NCBI GenBank assembly: GCA_905209085.1
Contig: CAJLRM010000009.1
Span: 62,001-126,000, forward strand
From: an uncultured Eubacteriales bacterium
Lineage (GTDB): Bacteria; Bacillota; Clostridia; Christensenellales; Borkfalkiaceae
DNA: 64,000 bases
Reading direction: 5' to 3'
Part shown: piece by piece, positions 43,406 through 51,425 of the stretch
Position numbering within the stretch: the stretch's first letter is position 1
Layout of the letters: the number at the start of each line of letters is the position of its first letter
Program-made: the position numbers and the translations under genes
Notes under the pieces: generated by a model
The model's input: the letters and a program-made list of their open reading frames with translations, nothing else
The model's database searches: none
Told to the model about the DNA's origin: nothing

Positions 43406-44521
43406 ATGTACGGCGAGTACACGTATTATATGCCCGTGAAGGTGATTTCGGGACGGGATTGCGTCGTAAAACACGCGCGGCTGCTTTCGTCTATGGGAAA
43501 GAGAGCGTTGATCGTAACGGGGAAAAGTTCCGCGCGCAACGGCGCTTTAAAAGACGTGCGGGAGGCGCTCCTCCAAAACGGACAGGAATTTGTTGTCTTT
43601 GACGAAGTGACGCCGAATCCGACGGTGGCGTGCGTGCAAAAGGGCGCGGAAAAGGCGCGGGCGTTTTCCGCGGAATTCGTCGTCGGCATCGGCGGCGGTT
43701 CGCCGCTCGACGCGGCGAAAGCGGTGGCGGCGCTCGCAAGACAGCCCCGCGGCGACGGCGATATTTTTTCGGGAGGCTGGACGCAGGACGTACTGCCCGT
43801 CGTTGCCGTACCCACGACTGCGGGAACGGGCAGCGAGGTGACGCAGTATGCCGTGCTGACAGACGACGTCAGGGAAACGAAAAGCAGCATTTCCTCTCCC
43901 GCTTTGTTTCCGAAGATCTCTTTTCTCGACGGCAAATATATGGAAAGATTGGGCAGAAAAACCACCGTTCACACGGCGGTGGATGCGCTTTCTCACGCCG
44001 TCGAGGGAATGTTTACGGAAAAATCCTCGCCCATAAGCGACGTTTCCGCGCTCGAAAGTATCCGACTTTTATTTTCTCTTTTTTCGAAACTGGAAAAAGA
44101 GAGCCCGGAACTTTCTTTGGAGGACAGGGATGCCCTTCTGTACGCTTCCATGCTGGCGGGAACGGTGATTGCACAGTCGGGGACGACTGCCGTGCACGCC
44201 ATGGGATATTTTCTCACCTACTACCACGGCGCCGATCACGGCGAAGCGAACGGCGTTCTGCTTGGCGAAATGTTGGCTCTCTGTTTCGAGCGCCTTCCCG
44301 AAACGGTGGGGAAAATCCTGGGCGCCGCGGGGCTACCCGACGTGGACGCCTTCAAAAATATTTTGAGAAAATTATTAAAAGGGCATGGCAGGTATGCGGT
44401 CGGAGATCTGAGAGCGTATGCGAAAAGGGCGTCGGAAGATCCCAAGCTTGCGGGCGTCACTTATCGTCCCGAGGAGAAAGACCTCTTGCGTATTTTTTTT
44501 AACAGCGACATTGCGGAGTAA
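43406..44521 (+). CDS. Iron-containing alcohol dehydrogenase-family protein
   Basis: 371 aa. The NAD site is VVGIGGGSPLDAAKAVA. TTAGTGSEVTQYAV follows, and metal-ligand positions fall in HTAVDALSHAVEG, MLAGTVIAQSGTTAVHAMGY and YHGADHGEANG. This is a type III (Fe) dehydrogenase acting on an alcohol or aldehyde of unknown identity. GAGGGAT lies upstream, 12 bases after trmB, with the HAD gene nine bases on. Confidence 0.9.
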   Translation: MYGEYTYYMPVKVISGRDCVVKHARLLSSMGKRALIVTGKSSARNGALKDVREALLQNGQEFVVFDEVTPNPTVACVQKGAEKARAFSAEFVVGIGGGSPLDAAKAVAALARQPRGDGDIFSGGWTQDVLPVVAVPTTAGTGSEVTQYAVLTDDVRETKSSISSPALFPKISFLDGKYMERLGRKTTVHTAVDALSHAVEGMFTEKSSPISDVSALESIRLLFSLFSKLEKESPELSLEDRDALLYASMLAGTVIAQSGTTAVHAMGYFLTYYHGADHGEANGVLLGEMLALCFERLPETVGKILGAAGLPDVDAFKNILRKLLKGHGRYAVGDLRAYAKRASEDPKLAGVTYRPEEKDLLRIFFNSDIAE

Positions 44522-44530
44522 AGAAAAGGA

Positions 44531-45157
44531 ATGATAGAAAATGTGATTTTCGATGTGGACGGAACGCTTTGGGACTGTTCGGCGGCCGTCGCAAAGGCAT
44601 GGAACGCCGTATACGAAAGACGGGGGCTTTCCCGCCGTTTTTCGGTGTCGGAAGTGCGTTCGTGTATGGGATTGACCATGGAGGAGATCGCGGAGAAATA
44701 TTTTTTCCAAACGGAAAGAACGGAACGCGACGAGATTGTTCGATCTTGTATCGCCGAACAGAACGCCCTGCTCCCGAAAGAGGGCGGCAAACTCTATCCA
44801 AATATTCGGGAAACTTTGAAAACGCTTTCGGCGCGATTCGGCGTCTACATCGTCAGCAACTGCGAATGCGGATACATAGAAACCATGCTCTCTTTCGCTC
44901 GATTGGAGTCCTTTGTAGACGGATTTCTGTGCGCGGGAATGACGGGAAAGGACAAAGGGGAAAACCTCCGCCTGCTGATGGCGGAACACGCTTTGAAAAA
45001 TTGCGTGTACGTGGGGGATACCCGCATGGACGAAGCCGCTTGTCAAAAGGCGGAAATTCCCTTTATCTGGGCTTCCTACGGCTTTGGCAAACCCGACGCG
45101 CCCGCGGCGGTCATCAAGGACTTTTCCGAAATTCCCGATCTTTTGGAAAGGTTTTGA
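44531..45157 (+). CDS. HAD-superfamily hydrolase (Gph-like)
   Basis: 208 aa. Motif I FDVDGTLWDC carries the nucleophile Asp; motif II is VYIVSNCE; motif III/IV is YVGDTRMDEAACQKAEIPFI. A helical cap lies between residues 15 and 85. Its probable role is a phosphatase of small phosphorylated metabolites. The gene closely follows the Fe-ADH gene, so both are likely in one unit with dut and trmB. Confidence 0.9.
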   Translation: MIENVIFDVDGTLWDCSAAVAKAWNAVYERRGLSRRFSVSEVRSCMGLTMEEIAEKYFFQTERTERDEIVRSCIAEQNALLPKEGGKLYPNIRETLKTLSARFGVYIVSNCECGYIETMLSFARLESFVDGFLCAGMTGKDKGENLRLLMAEHALKNCVYVGDTRMDEAACQKAEIPFIWASYGFGKPDAPAAVIKDFSEIPDLLERF

Positions 45158-45286
45158 ACACTTAGAAGGGAGTTTTGAAAAAAGTCGGAAAAGCGCGCTT
45201 TATGGAAAAAGCGAAGCGCGGCGCGGCCGGTTGGCGCAATAGTGGCAAAAAACTCAAAAAAATCCAAAAAAATTTTCATGCAGCTA

Positions 45287-45315
45287 TTGAAAAAGCCGGG
45301 AAGGTATGATATAAT
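45287..45315 (+). promoter_or_regulatory. Promoter of the hydrogenase-like gene
   Basis: TTGAAA (45287-45292), 17 bases, TATAAT (45310-45315) with extended TGA. It is followed by an AT-rich stretch with two more TATAAT-like hexamers. Confidence 0.82.
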
Positions 45316-45370
45316 AATTACATTATAATGTATAATACCGATGAAATTCGGAAATGCAAGGAGGACAAAG

Positions 45371-47905
45371 ATGGATTACCGGGTGAACGAAGAAGCCCCT
45401 TACGAGATGACCGCAATGCAGAAGGCGTGGAAGATTCTCCGCGCTGCCAAAAAGGGGACGCGCGTCGTGGCCATTATTCCGCCCGCCGTCCGTACGGCGA
45501 TCGGCGAATATTTCGCCTTTGCGCGCGGCGAGGACGCTTTCGGCAAAATTGCGGCGGCACTTCGTGAAATCGGGGCGGATGTTGTGGCGGACGGCGCTTT
45601 GGGAACCGATTTCGCCGTCGGAAAGGCGGCAAAGACCCTTTCGGAAAGATTGACAAGCGGGGAAAAACTCCCCTTGGTTCTTTCTTCTCCCGCCTGGGCG
45701 GAAGCGATGAAAGAAAAATATCCCGAAGCGGCGGAAAACGTCGCCGTATTTACGCCCGCATTGCAATTTGCCGCTCTCATCAGGAAATATTTTAACGCGC
45801 TCGGCGACGGAAAAAAGACGAAAGTCATCATCGTGGCGCCCTGCAAAGTGGAATCGGAAGAGGATATTCTCGTTTTGACGACTCGGGAACTCGCCGTTAT
45901 GTTCCAAAGCGCCGATATCAACGTCCGTATGCTGAAAAATTCCGCCGCGGACGAGCCGTTCGTTTCCTTTTCGGGCGCGGGCGTACTGCCCGCCGTTGCG
46001 GGCGGCCTCGCGGAGTCCGTCGTGCGCGGACTCTTGGAGGATAAATCGGAAGAATCGTTTAAAAAGCTTGAATACAGCGGACTGCGGAGCAGAAAATCTT
46101 TGCGGGAGGCAAGGATTTTTTGCGGCGGGAAGACTGTGAAAGTCGCCGTCGCTTACGAAGGCGAAGCTGCGGACGCCTTAGCCGAACGGATTTTCGCGGG
46201 CGGCGCGGAATACGATCTGGTGGAGATTGCCGAATGCGCGGGCGGCTGCATCATGGGCGAAGGACAATCCTGCGCCGACGAAAGGACGGAGAAACTCCGC
46301 GCCGCGGGAATCTATCGCCTCGACAGGCTCTGCAAAACGAAATCGTCCATGCAGAACGTTTCGGTGGCGTGGCTGGAAGCGTTGACGCTCGCCGAGCCCG
46401 CCCCCGAACCCGCGGAACCCGAGTACGAAGAAGAGCCGATTCCCGAATCCGCTCCCGCTGCCGTCGAAATCGCCCCCTTGTATAAGGCAGAAGAGCCGAC
46501 GGCGGAAGCCTCGGACCCGACGCCGGAAGTGAAGGCTCCGATCGCCGGTACGGAGGAAGCGGCGGAAGAAAAAGAAGAGGGAGAAACCGCGTCGGAAGCA
46601 TCGGAAACAGAGATAGGCAAAGACGGCGCAGAAGAAGACGGGAAACAAGAACCCATCGAAGAAAAAGAAGCGGTCGGGGAAGAATTAGAAACGCTTGTCT
46701 TGGCGGAAGCGACCGAAAAGGAAATTGGCGCCGAGGAAGAAGGCGTGCGGGAAATCGCTCCCGAAACGGCAGAGGAAGAATTTGCGCCCGAAGCGGAAAC
46801 ATCCGAAATTCAGGAGGAACAGCTCGAAGAGGCTGTCGGCGGGGAAGACACTTTGCAGGAAGTTGCGGAGGAGTCCGATTCGCAGCCGGGGGCGGAAACC
46901 GTAGAAACTTTCGCCGAAACGGCGGAGGAGGACGAAGCCGCCGAGGAATCCGCGGAAACTTTAAACGAAGAGGCAACGCCCGAAGCGCTCGTCGCCGAGG
47001 AAACGAAGGAAGAAGCGGCAACGGAAGAAAGCGTTTCAGAACCGGTTGAAAGCGAGGAAAAAGCGGCAACGGAAGAGGAACTTATCGACGCTGTCGAAGA
47101 AATAGAGGAGGAACCCGACCGGGAACTTCCCGAAACGGAATCCGTCGAAGACGAGATCGCCATCGCGGACGAAGCGGAAGACGTCCTGGAAGAGGACGCG
47201 CCTTTGGAGGAACTTTTCGAAGAGAATCTTTCGGCGGAGGAAGAACTCGCCGCAACCGATGAAAACGAGGAAAACGCGGAAAGCCAAGCGGAAGAAATAG
47301 CCGAGGAAAGTGCCTTAGAAGATTCGGAATCCGAAAAAGAAACGGAGGAGGAAAACGGCGGGGCGGTTCAGGAAACGATAGAGGAAATTTTAGAGGACGC
47401 GCCTTTGGAAGAAGTTTCAAACTGCGCAAAGGAAACGGACGAAGCCGAAGTTCCCGCGGCGGAAGAAACGTCGGGCGAATCGGCGGCATCGAAGACCGCG
47501 ATGGAAGAAATAGAGGAGGCACCTGCGGCGGAAATCGACGGGGCGCCTGCGGAAAATGCGGGAACGGAAGAATCGGAGGAGGGCGATATACCGTTTTTCC
47601 ATGAGCCCGATGAAGAAACTGCCGAAACGAAAGAAGTTTTAATCGAGGCGGCGCAGGACGCGGAAACCGGACTGCTCGAAGAAGCGCCGAAGGCGGAGGC
47701 GGAAGAGGAACTGCCTGCGGAAAGCAAAAGCGAGGCCGTGGAAGAAAACTGCGCGGAAGGGCAGACGGAATCCGCCGACGAAGAGGAAGGCGAGGACGAG
47801 AACGGGAACGAGGAAACTCCCGCGAAGGGAAACGTTCCGTATCATACGACGCTTTCCCGCAAAGAACGCAGAAAATTGAAGCGCATGAAGAAGTTTAGAC
47901 ATTGA
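45371..47905 (+). CDS. Degenerate [FeFe]-hydrogenase domain fused to a long acidic tail
   Basis: 844 aa. Residues 18-340 align by eye with the hydrogenase large-subunit catalytic domain: VVAIIPPAVRTAIGEYF, LREIGADVV, a P-x-W element, VAPC, LTTRELAVM, SGAGVLPAVAGGLAES and ECAGGCIMGEGQ. The cluster Cys of motif 2 (Cys158) and motif 3 (Cys289, Cys293) remain. The CC of motif 1 (TSCCPxW) is Ser105-Ser106, so a normal H-cluster is unlikely. There is no ferredoxin domain. Residues 341-820 are Glu/Ala-rich low complexity, and the last 20 are basic (SRKERRKLKRMKKFRH). ATG 45371 follows AAGGAGG. A TM1266-type gene follows. A sensor, scaffold or regulator role is inferred. Confidence 0.8.
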   Translation: MDYRVNEEAPYEMTAMQKAWKILRAAKKGTRVVAIIPPAVRTAIGEYFAFARGEDAFGKIAAALREIGADVVADGALGTDFAVGKAAKTLSERLTSGEKLPLVLSSPAWAEAMKEKYPEAAENVAVFTPALQFAALIRKYFNALGDGKKTKVIIVAPCKVESEEDILVLTTRELAVMFQSADINVRMLKNSAADEPFVSFSGAGVLPAVAGGLAESVVRGLLEDKSEESFKKLEYSGLRSRKSLREARIFCGGKTVKVAVAYEGEAADALAERIFAGGAEYDLVEIAECAGGCIMGEGQSCADERTEKLRAAGIYRLDRLCKTKSSMQNVSVAWLEALTLAEPAPEPAEPEYEEEPIPESAPAAVEIAPLYKAEEPTAEASDPTPEVKAPIAGTEEAAEEKEEGETASEASETEIGKDGAEEDGKQEPIEEKEAVGEELETLVLAEATEKEIGAEEEGVREIAPETAEEEFAPEAETSEIQEEQLEEAVGGEDTLQEVAEESDSQPGAETVETFAETAEEDEAAEESAETLNEEATPEALVAEETKEEAATEESVSEPVESEEKAATEEELIDAVEEIEEEPDRELPETESVEDEIAIADEAEDVLEEDAPLEELFEENLSAEEELAATDENEENAESQAEEIAEESALEDSESEKETEEENGGAVQETIEEILEDAPLEEVSNCAKETDEAEVPAAEETSGESAASKTAMEEIEEAPAAEIDGAPAENAGTEESEEGDIPFFHEPDEETAETKEVLIEAAQDAETGLLEEAPKAEAEEELPAESKSEAVEENCAEGQTESADEEEGEDENGNEETPAKGNVPYHTTLSRKERRKLKRMKKFRH

Positions 47906-47933
47906 TCGTTTCCGTAAAAATTTGTAAGACCAA

Positions 47934-47978
47934 TCGCTCCTGCGGCGGTTTCCTCCGAAGAAACGGCCGCAGGAGCGA
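47934..47978 (+). other. Strong hairpin between the hydrogenase-like gene and the TM1266 gene
   Basis: TCGCTCCTGCGGC (47934-47946) pairs perfectly with GCCGCAGGAGCGA (47966-47978); an inner GTTTC/GAAAC helix extends it. It is followed by A, not T, so it is not a plain terminator. It may set mRNA stability between the genes. Confidence 0.7.
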
Positions 47979-48180
47979 AAAATAACCTACTTGAACCGAA
48001 AGAAATCTCCGACGGCAAAAGGGAAAGGTATCCGTACTCAATCGAAACGGGAGGAACTAAGGAAAATCGTACGCAACGGTTTCCGACCGCGACGAAATAC
48101 AAGGCGGATAAACACGGTTTTCGGCGCATCGGGCGCGGGAAAACGGATCCTCTTTTGCCGACGGGCAAAGGAGTTTTTTT

Positions 48181-48429
48181 ATGTCCGAAAATCGTATCGC
48201 AGCCGTCAGCATCATCGTCAGCGACCGCTCGGCGAGTGAAAAAATCAACGCCGCGCTTTCCGCATACGGCGAATATATTTTAGGCAGAATGGGTATTCCT
48301 TACAAAGAAAAGGGCGTTTCCGTTCTGTCCGTGGTCTTGGACGCGCCCGTGGAAATCACAAACGCCCTGACGGGCAAACTCGGGAAAATCGAAAATGTAA
48401 GCGTCAAGGCGTTATTCGGAAAACTCTGA
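48181..48429 (+). CDS. TM1266-family (iron-only hydrogenase system) ACT-like protein
   Basis: 82 aa. Small ferredoxin-fold/ACT-like protein of the family named after TM1266, usually found beside [FeFe]-hydrogenase maturation genes and called a putative regulator. Recognised by AAVSIIVSDRSASEKINAAL, YILGRMGIPY and GKLGKIENVSVKA. AAAGGAG precedes the ATG. Its presence here supports the hydrogenase relationship of the upstream gene. HydE, HydF and HydG are not in this window. Confidence 0.82.
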   Translation: MSENRIAAVSIIVSDRSASEKINAALSAYGEYILGRMGIPYKEKGVSVLSVVLDAPVEITNALTGKLGKIENVSVKALFGKL

Positions 48430-48523
48430 TTCTTTGTCCGTTTTCCAAAACGAGAAAAACGGGCGGAGTATAGGAAAGTATAAAAGACATAAAATGAAAA
48501 ACAAAAGGAGAACACACGCTATT

Positions 48524-49606
48524 ATGAAAAAGAAACTTGCGGTAATTCTTGCCGTCGCTCTGTCTTCCGTCTGCCTGCTGGCTTCCTGTGGCGGCAAAGA
48601 CGATTCTCAAAACAGCAGTCCGTCGTCTGCTGCAAAGCTCGGCTTCGTAGGAGATTTGCAGGAACTCTACGGCGGCGAAAAGGGCTATCCTCAGGCAGTG
48701 CTGGTAGCGAAGACGGACTTTATTCAGTCTTACGAGGACTGGGTGAAAATGTTTCTTCAATCGGTTGACGAAGGAGCGGAATGGCTGAAAACTGCCGAGG
48801 CGCAGACGATCGTCGACGCCGTTTCCGCGCATCTCACGGAGGGAATGACTCCTTCTTTCAACATCAAAAATCTCTCTTCCACCGTCATATCCCACTGCGG
48901 CATCCGTTTCGAGGCGGCCGCGGAATACAAGACGGAAGTAAATGAATTCCTGAATAAGCTCATCGCCGTCAACTCGGGCGCCGCCGCAGTCGTTTCCGAT
49001 GCGTTCTATTATACGCCTTCTTCTGCCCCGGGCAACCCGGACGACGGCATCGCATCGGGGTATCCCGTGCCTTCGTCGGCGCAAATTTATATGCCCGACG
49101 GCGCGACGGCGCTCTCTCTTGCGAAACTCATGCACGAGGAGGATATGGCGGAGCCGGACGTCGCCGAATATCACGTCGTGAACGCGTCGACGATCCAAAC
49201 GTATGTGACAGGGGAAAAGCCGAAAGCGGATCTTTGCATCCTGCCTCTCAATCTCGCCTCCAAGCTTCTCGGAACGGGGGAAACGTACCGTATGTTAGGG
49301 ACTGTGACCCACGGCAATCTGTATATGCTCTCCACGGATACCGCGACGCAGTACACGACGGAGAATCTGTCTTCGCTCGTCGGCAAAACGGTAGGCGTCG
49401 TACAGCTTCCCAACGTCCCCGGACTGACTTTTAAAATTATTCTCGACCAGCATGAGATCCCTTGGCAGGAACTCACGAACGACGTTCCTCCTGCGGCCGA
49501 CAAAGTGAATCTGAAAGCGATGGACCCCGCGACGGTGAATCCTGCGGCAGGACTCGACTGCTACGTGGTTCCCGAACCCGCTGCCAGCGCGAAAGCGGGA
49601 AAATGA
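48524..49606 (+). CDS. ABC importer substrate-binding lipoprotein, apparently circularly permuted
   Basis: 360 aa. Residues 1-22 are a lipoprotein signal ending LASC. The next block (about 38-163: LGFVGDLQELY, GYPQAVLVAKTDFIQSYEDW, DAFYY) is what normally forms the C-terminal part of NMT1/SsuA-like binding proteins. After a Ser/Pro/Gly linker comes the usual N-terminal part (about 187-360: IYMPDGATALSLAKLM, DLCILPLNLASKLL, GKTVGVVQLPN, YVVPEPAASAKAGK). The last residues would normally lead into LGFVGDLQ. So the two halves are swapped behind a proper signal. The start follows AAAGGAG. Permease and ATPase genes overlap downstream. Substrate unknown. Confidence 0.8.
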   Translation: MKKKLAVILAVALSSVCLLASCGGKDDSQNSSPSSAAKLGFVGDLQELYGGEKGYPQAVLVAKTDFIQSYEDWVKMFLQSVDEGAEWLKTAEAQTIVDAVSAHLTEGMTPSFNIKNLSSTVISHCGIRFEAAAEYKTEVNEFLNKLIAVNSGAAAVVSDAFYYTPSSAPGNPDDGIASGYPVPSSAQIYMPDGATALSLAKLMHEEDMAEPDVAEYHVVNASTIQTYVTGEKPKADLCILPLNLASKLLGTGETYRMLGTVTHGNLYMLSTDTATQYTTENLSSLVGKTVGVVQLPNVPGLTFKIILDQHEIPWQELTNDVPPAADKVNLKAMDPATVNPAAGLDCYVVPEPAASAKAGK

Positions 49607-50412
49607 TGACCGGCTTGCAAAAAGAGCGAGGACAACAGAGGAACGGACTTCGCGGCAAAGCTTTTTTTAAGAGCCTGCTTTGGTCGCTGTCGGCTTTTTT
49701 GTTCCTATGGATCGTGTGGCTGATCGCCTATAAAGCCGCGGGCAACGATTATCTCGTCCCTTCCTTTTCCGATTCCCTGCGGGAGGCGGGAAATCTATTG
49801 GGGCAAAAGAACTTTTGGCGGGCTTTTGGCGCTACGTGCCTAAGAACGCTACTCGCCTTTTTCTTTTCCTTTGCCGCAGCGTTCGTTTTGTCCGTCGCCG
49901 CATACCTGCTTCCCCCGTTCGGAAAATTTCTGGCGCCTGTCGTTTCGGTGCTGAGAAGCCTTCCCACCATGGCGATCATCCTCATTCTCCTGATTTGGAC
50001 GACGCCGAAAGCGGCGCCCGTCATCGTGACGTTTCTCGCCGTCTTTCCGCTCCTCTATGCGGGGATGAACGCGGCGCTCTCCTCCGTTCCCTCGGAGCTG
50101 AGGGAAATGAGCCGCGTCTATCGCATTCCGCACGTCAGGCGGATTTTCGGACTGTATATTCCCTGCGCCGCTCCCTATCTGCTGCGGGAATCGGCCGCGG
50201 CGCTTTCCTTCTCTTTAAAGATCGCGGTGTCTGCGGAAGTGCTTTCGAATACTTTTCAAAGCCTCGGCGGTCTGTTGCAGGAAGCCCGGATCTATCTGGA
50301 AATGCCGCGAATGTTCGCGCTCACGCTCATCGTGCTGATAACGGGGCTGGCGCTGGAAGGAGCGGGGACGGCGTTTGCCCGCGCGGCGGCGAGGTGGTCG
50401 GGATGGAATTAA
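49603..50412 (+). CDS. ABC importer permease (SsuC/TauC/NitT type)
   Basis: 269 aa with about six membrane segments. A BPD-type EAA loop reads ELREMSRVYRIPHVRRIFGL and is followed by YIPCAAPYLLRESAAALSFS, as in nitrate/sulfonate/thiamine-precursor importers. The ATG overlaps the TGA of the binding-protein gene. It ends ten bases inside the ATPase gene, so the three are translationally coupled. Confidence 0.9.
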   Translation: MMTGLQKERGQQRNGLRGKAFFKSLLWSLSAFLFLWIVWLIAYKAAGNDYLVPSFSDSLREAGNLLGQKNFWRAFGATCLRTLLAFFFSFAAAFVLSVAAYLLPPFGKFLAPVVSVLRSLPTMAIILILLIWTTPKAAPVIVTFLAVFPLLYAGMNAALSSVPSELREMSRVYRIPHVRRIFGLYIPCAAPYLLRESAAALSFSLKIAVSAEVLSNTFQSLGGLLQEARIYLEMPRMFALTLIVLITGLALEGAGTAFARAAARWSGWN

Positions 50413-51089
50413 TTTCTCTCTGTAAATCTTATTCTACCCGCAAGATATTTGAGGAATTTTCTCTTCCTATCGAAGACGGAAAAATTCTCTGTATTCTGGG
50501 CGAATCGGGCGGCGGGAAAACGACGCTTTTAAATATCCTCGCAGGACTTACTTCCTATCGCGGCACCCTTTCGGGCGTGCCCGAACAGGTTTCCTATATT
50601 TTTCAGGAACCGCGTTTATTGCCGAATCTCACCGTGCGGGGGAATCTCCGATATGCGGGGGGCGGGGAAAAAGAAATCGACGATATTCTCGAAAAAACCG
50701 AACTTACCCATTGTGCAAACAAGCGCCCGGGCACTCTTTCGGGAGGGGAAAAACAGCGCGTTTCCATTGCCCGCGCCTTTTTGATTCCCTCTCCGCTTCT
50801 GCTGATGGACGAACCCTTCTCCTCTTTGGATACGGCGTTGAAAATACGACTTGCGGGCGTTTTCGCCAAGCTTTGGACAGAGGAAAAAAATGCGGGAATC
50901 CTTCGGACGGCGGTTTTTGTCACGCACGATCTGGAAGAGGCGCTGATGCTTGCCGACCGCGTGGTGGTGCTGCGGAAAGGAAGGATCGCTGCGGACGAGT
51001 CGCTGACGAAATCGCAGTTTCCCGCGCCTTACGCCTCTCCTTCCCCCGAACGTGAAAAATTGCTTTCCGTGCTCCTGTCTGCGCAATAG
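50403..51089 (+). CDS. ABC importer ATP-binding protein
   Basis: 228 aa ATPase of the SsuB/TauB type. Walker A is GESGGGKTT (residues about 33-41). The Q-loop lies in IFQEPRLLPN, the signature is LSGGEKQR, Walker B is LLLMDEP and the switch His is in VFVTHDLEEA. It drives the 49603 permease. The start overlaps the permease stop by ten bases. A terminator begins 10 bases after its own stop. Confidence 0.94.
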   Translation: MELISLCKSYSTRKIFEEFSLPIEDGKILCILGESGGGKTTLLNILAGLTSYRGTLSGVPEQVSYIFQEPRLLPNLTVRGNLRYAGGGEKEIDDILEKTELTHCANKRPGTLSGGEKQRVSIARAFLIPSPLLLMDEPFSSLDTALKIRLAGVFAKLWTEEKNAGILRTAVFVTHDLEEALMLADRVVVLRKGRIAADESLTKSQFPAPYASPSPEREKLLSVLLSAQ

Positions 51090-51099
51090 AGAAAACGCC

Positions 51100-51124
51100 C
51101 GGCGGGCTTCGTTCGCCGCTTTTT
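51100..51124 (+). terminator. Terminator of the ABC operon
   Basis: CGGCGGGC (51100-51107) pairs with GTTCGCCG (51111-51118... two G-U pairs), followed by CTTTTT. Confidence 0.7.
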
Positions 51125-51425
51125 AAAAATTGCCTCTTAAATAACGTCCTTTTTCGTCTTTTGTAAGAAAAAAGCGAAGAAGGACGATTTATTTTTGCCG
51201 AATTGGGAAACGGATCATTCGCGATTTTTGTCCGAGCGTGAGATTTCGGAAAACGGCATCGGATTCAAAGAGCGATTTTTCGTTTGAATCGTTTGGAAGG
51301 GCGGAGCGGTTTCTCTTTCGCAAAAGTCGCGCGCTATGCCTGGAAGGGGGACTTTTTGCCGAGCGCACAAAGAGGGGTGCCTAGGCATAAAATGTAAGGA
51401 ACGAAAAAACGGAGAGTCAAGAAAT
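51125..51425 (+). other. Spacer before the GlmU-like gene
   Basis: About 300 bases. GGAGAG at 51411 serves the next start. No promoter pair of good quality and no coding frame. Confidence 0.4.

Noticed and set aside
45371..46390. Active [FeFe]-hydrogenase
   Set aside because: The Cys pair of TSCCPxW is Ser-Ser and no ferredoxin domain is attached, so I call it hydrogenase-like only.
46251..47069. Long minus-strand open frame opposite the acidic tail
   Set aside because: It is the reverse complement of Glu/Ala codons, giving Pro/Arg/Leu/Phe strings. It has no ribosome site, and the plus-strand gene is well supported.
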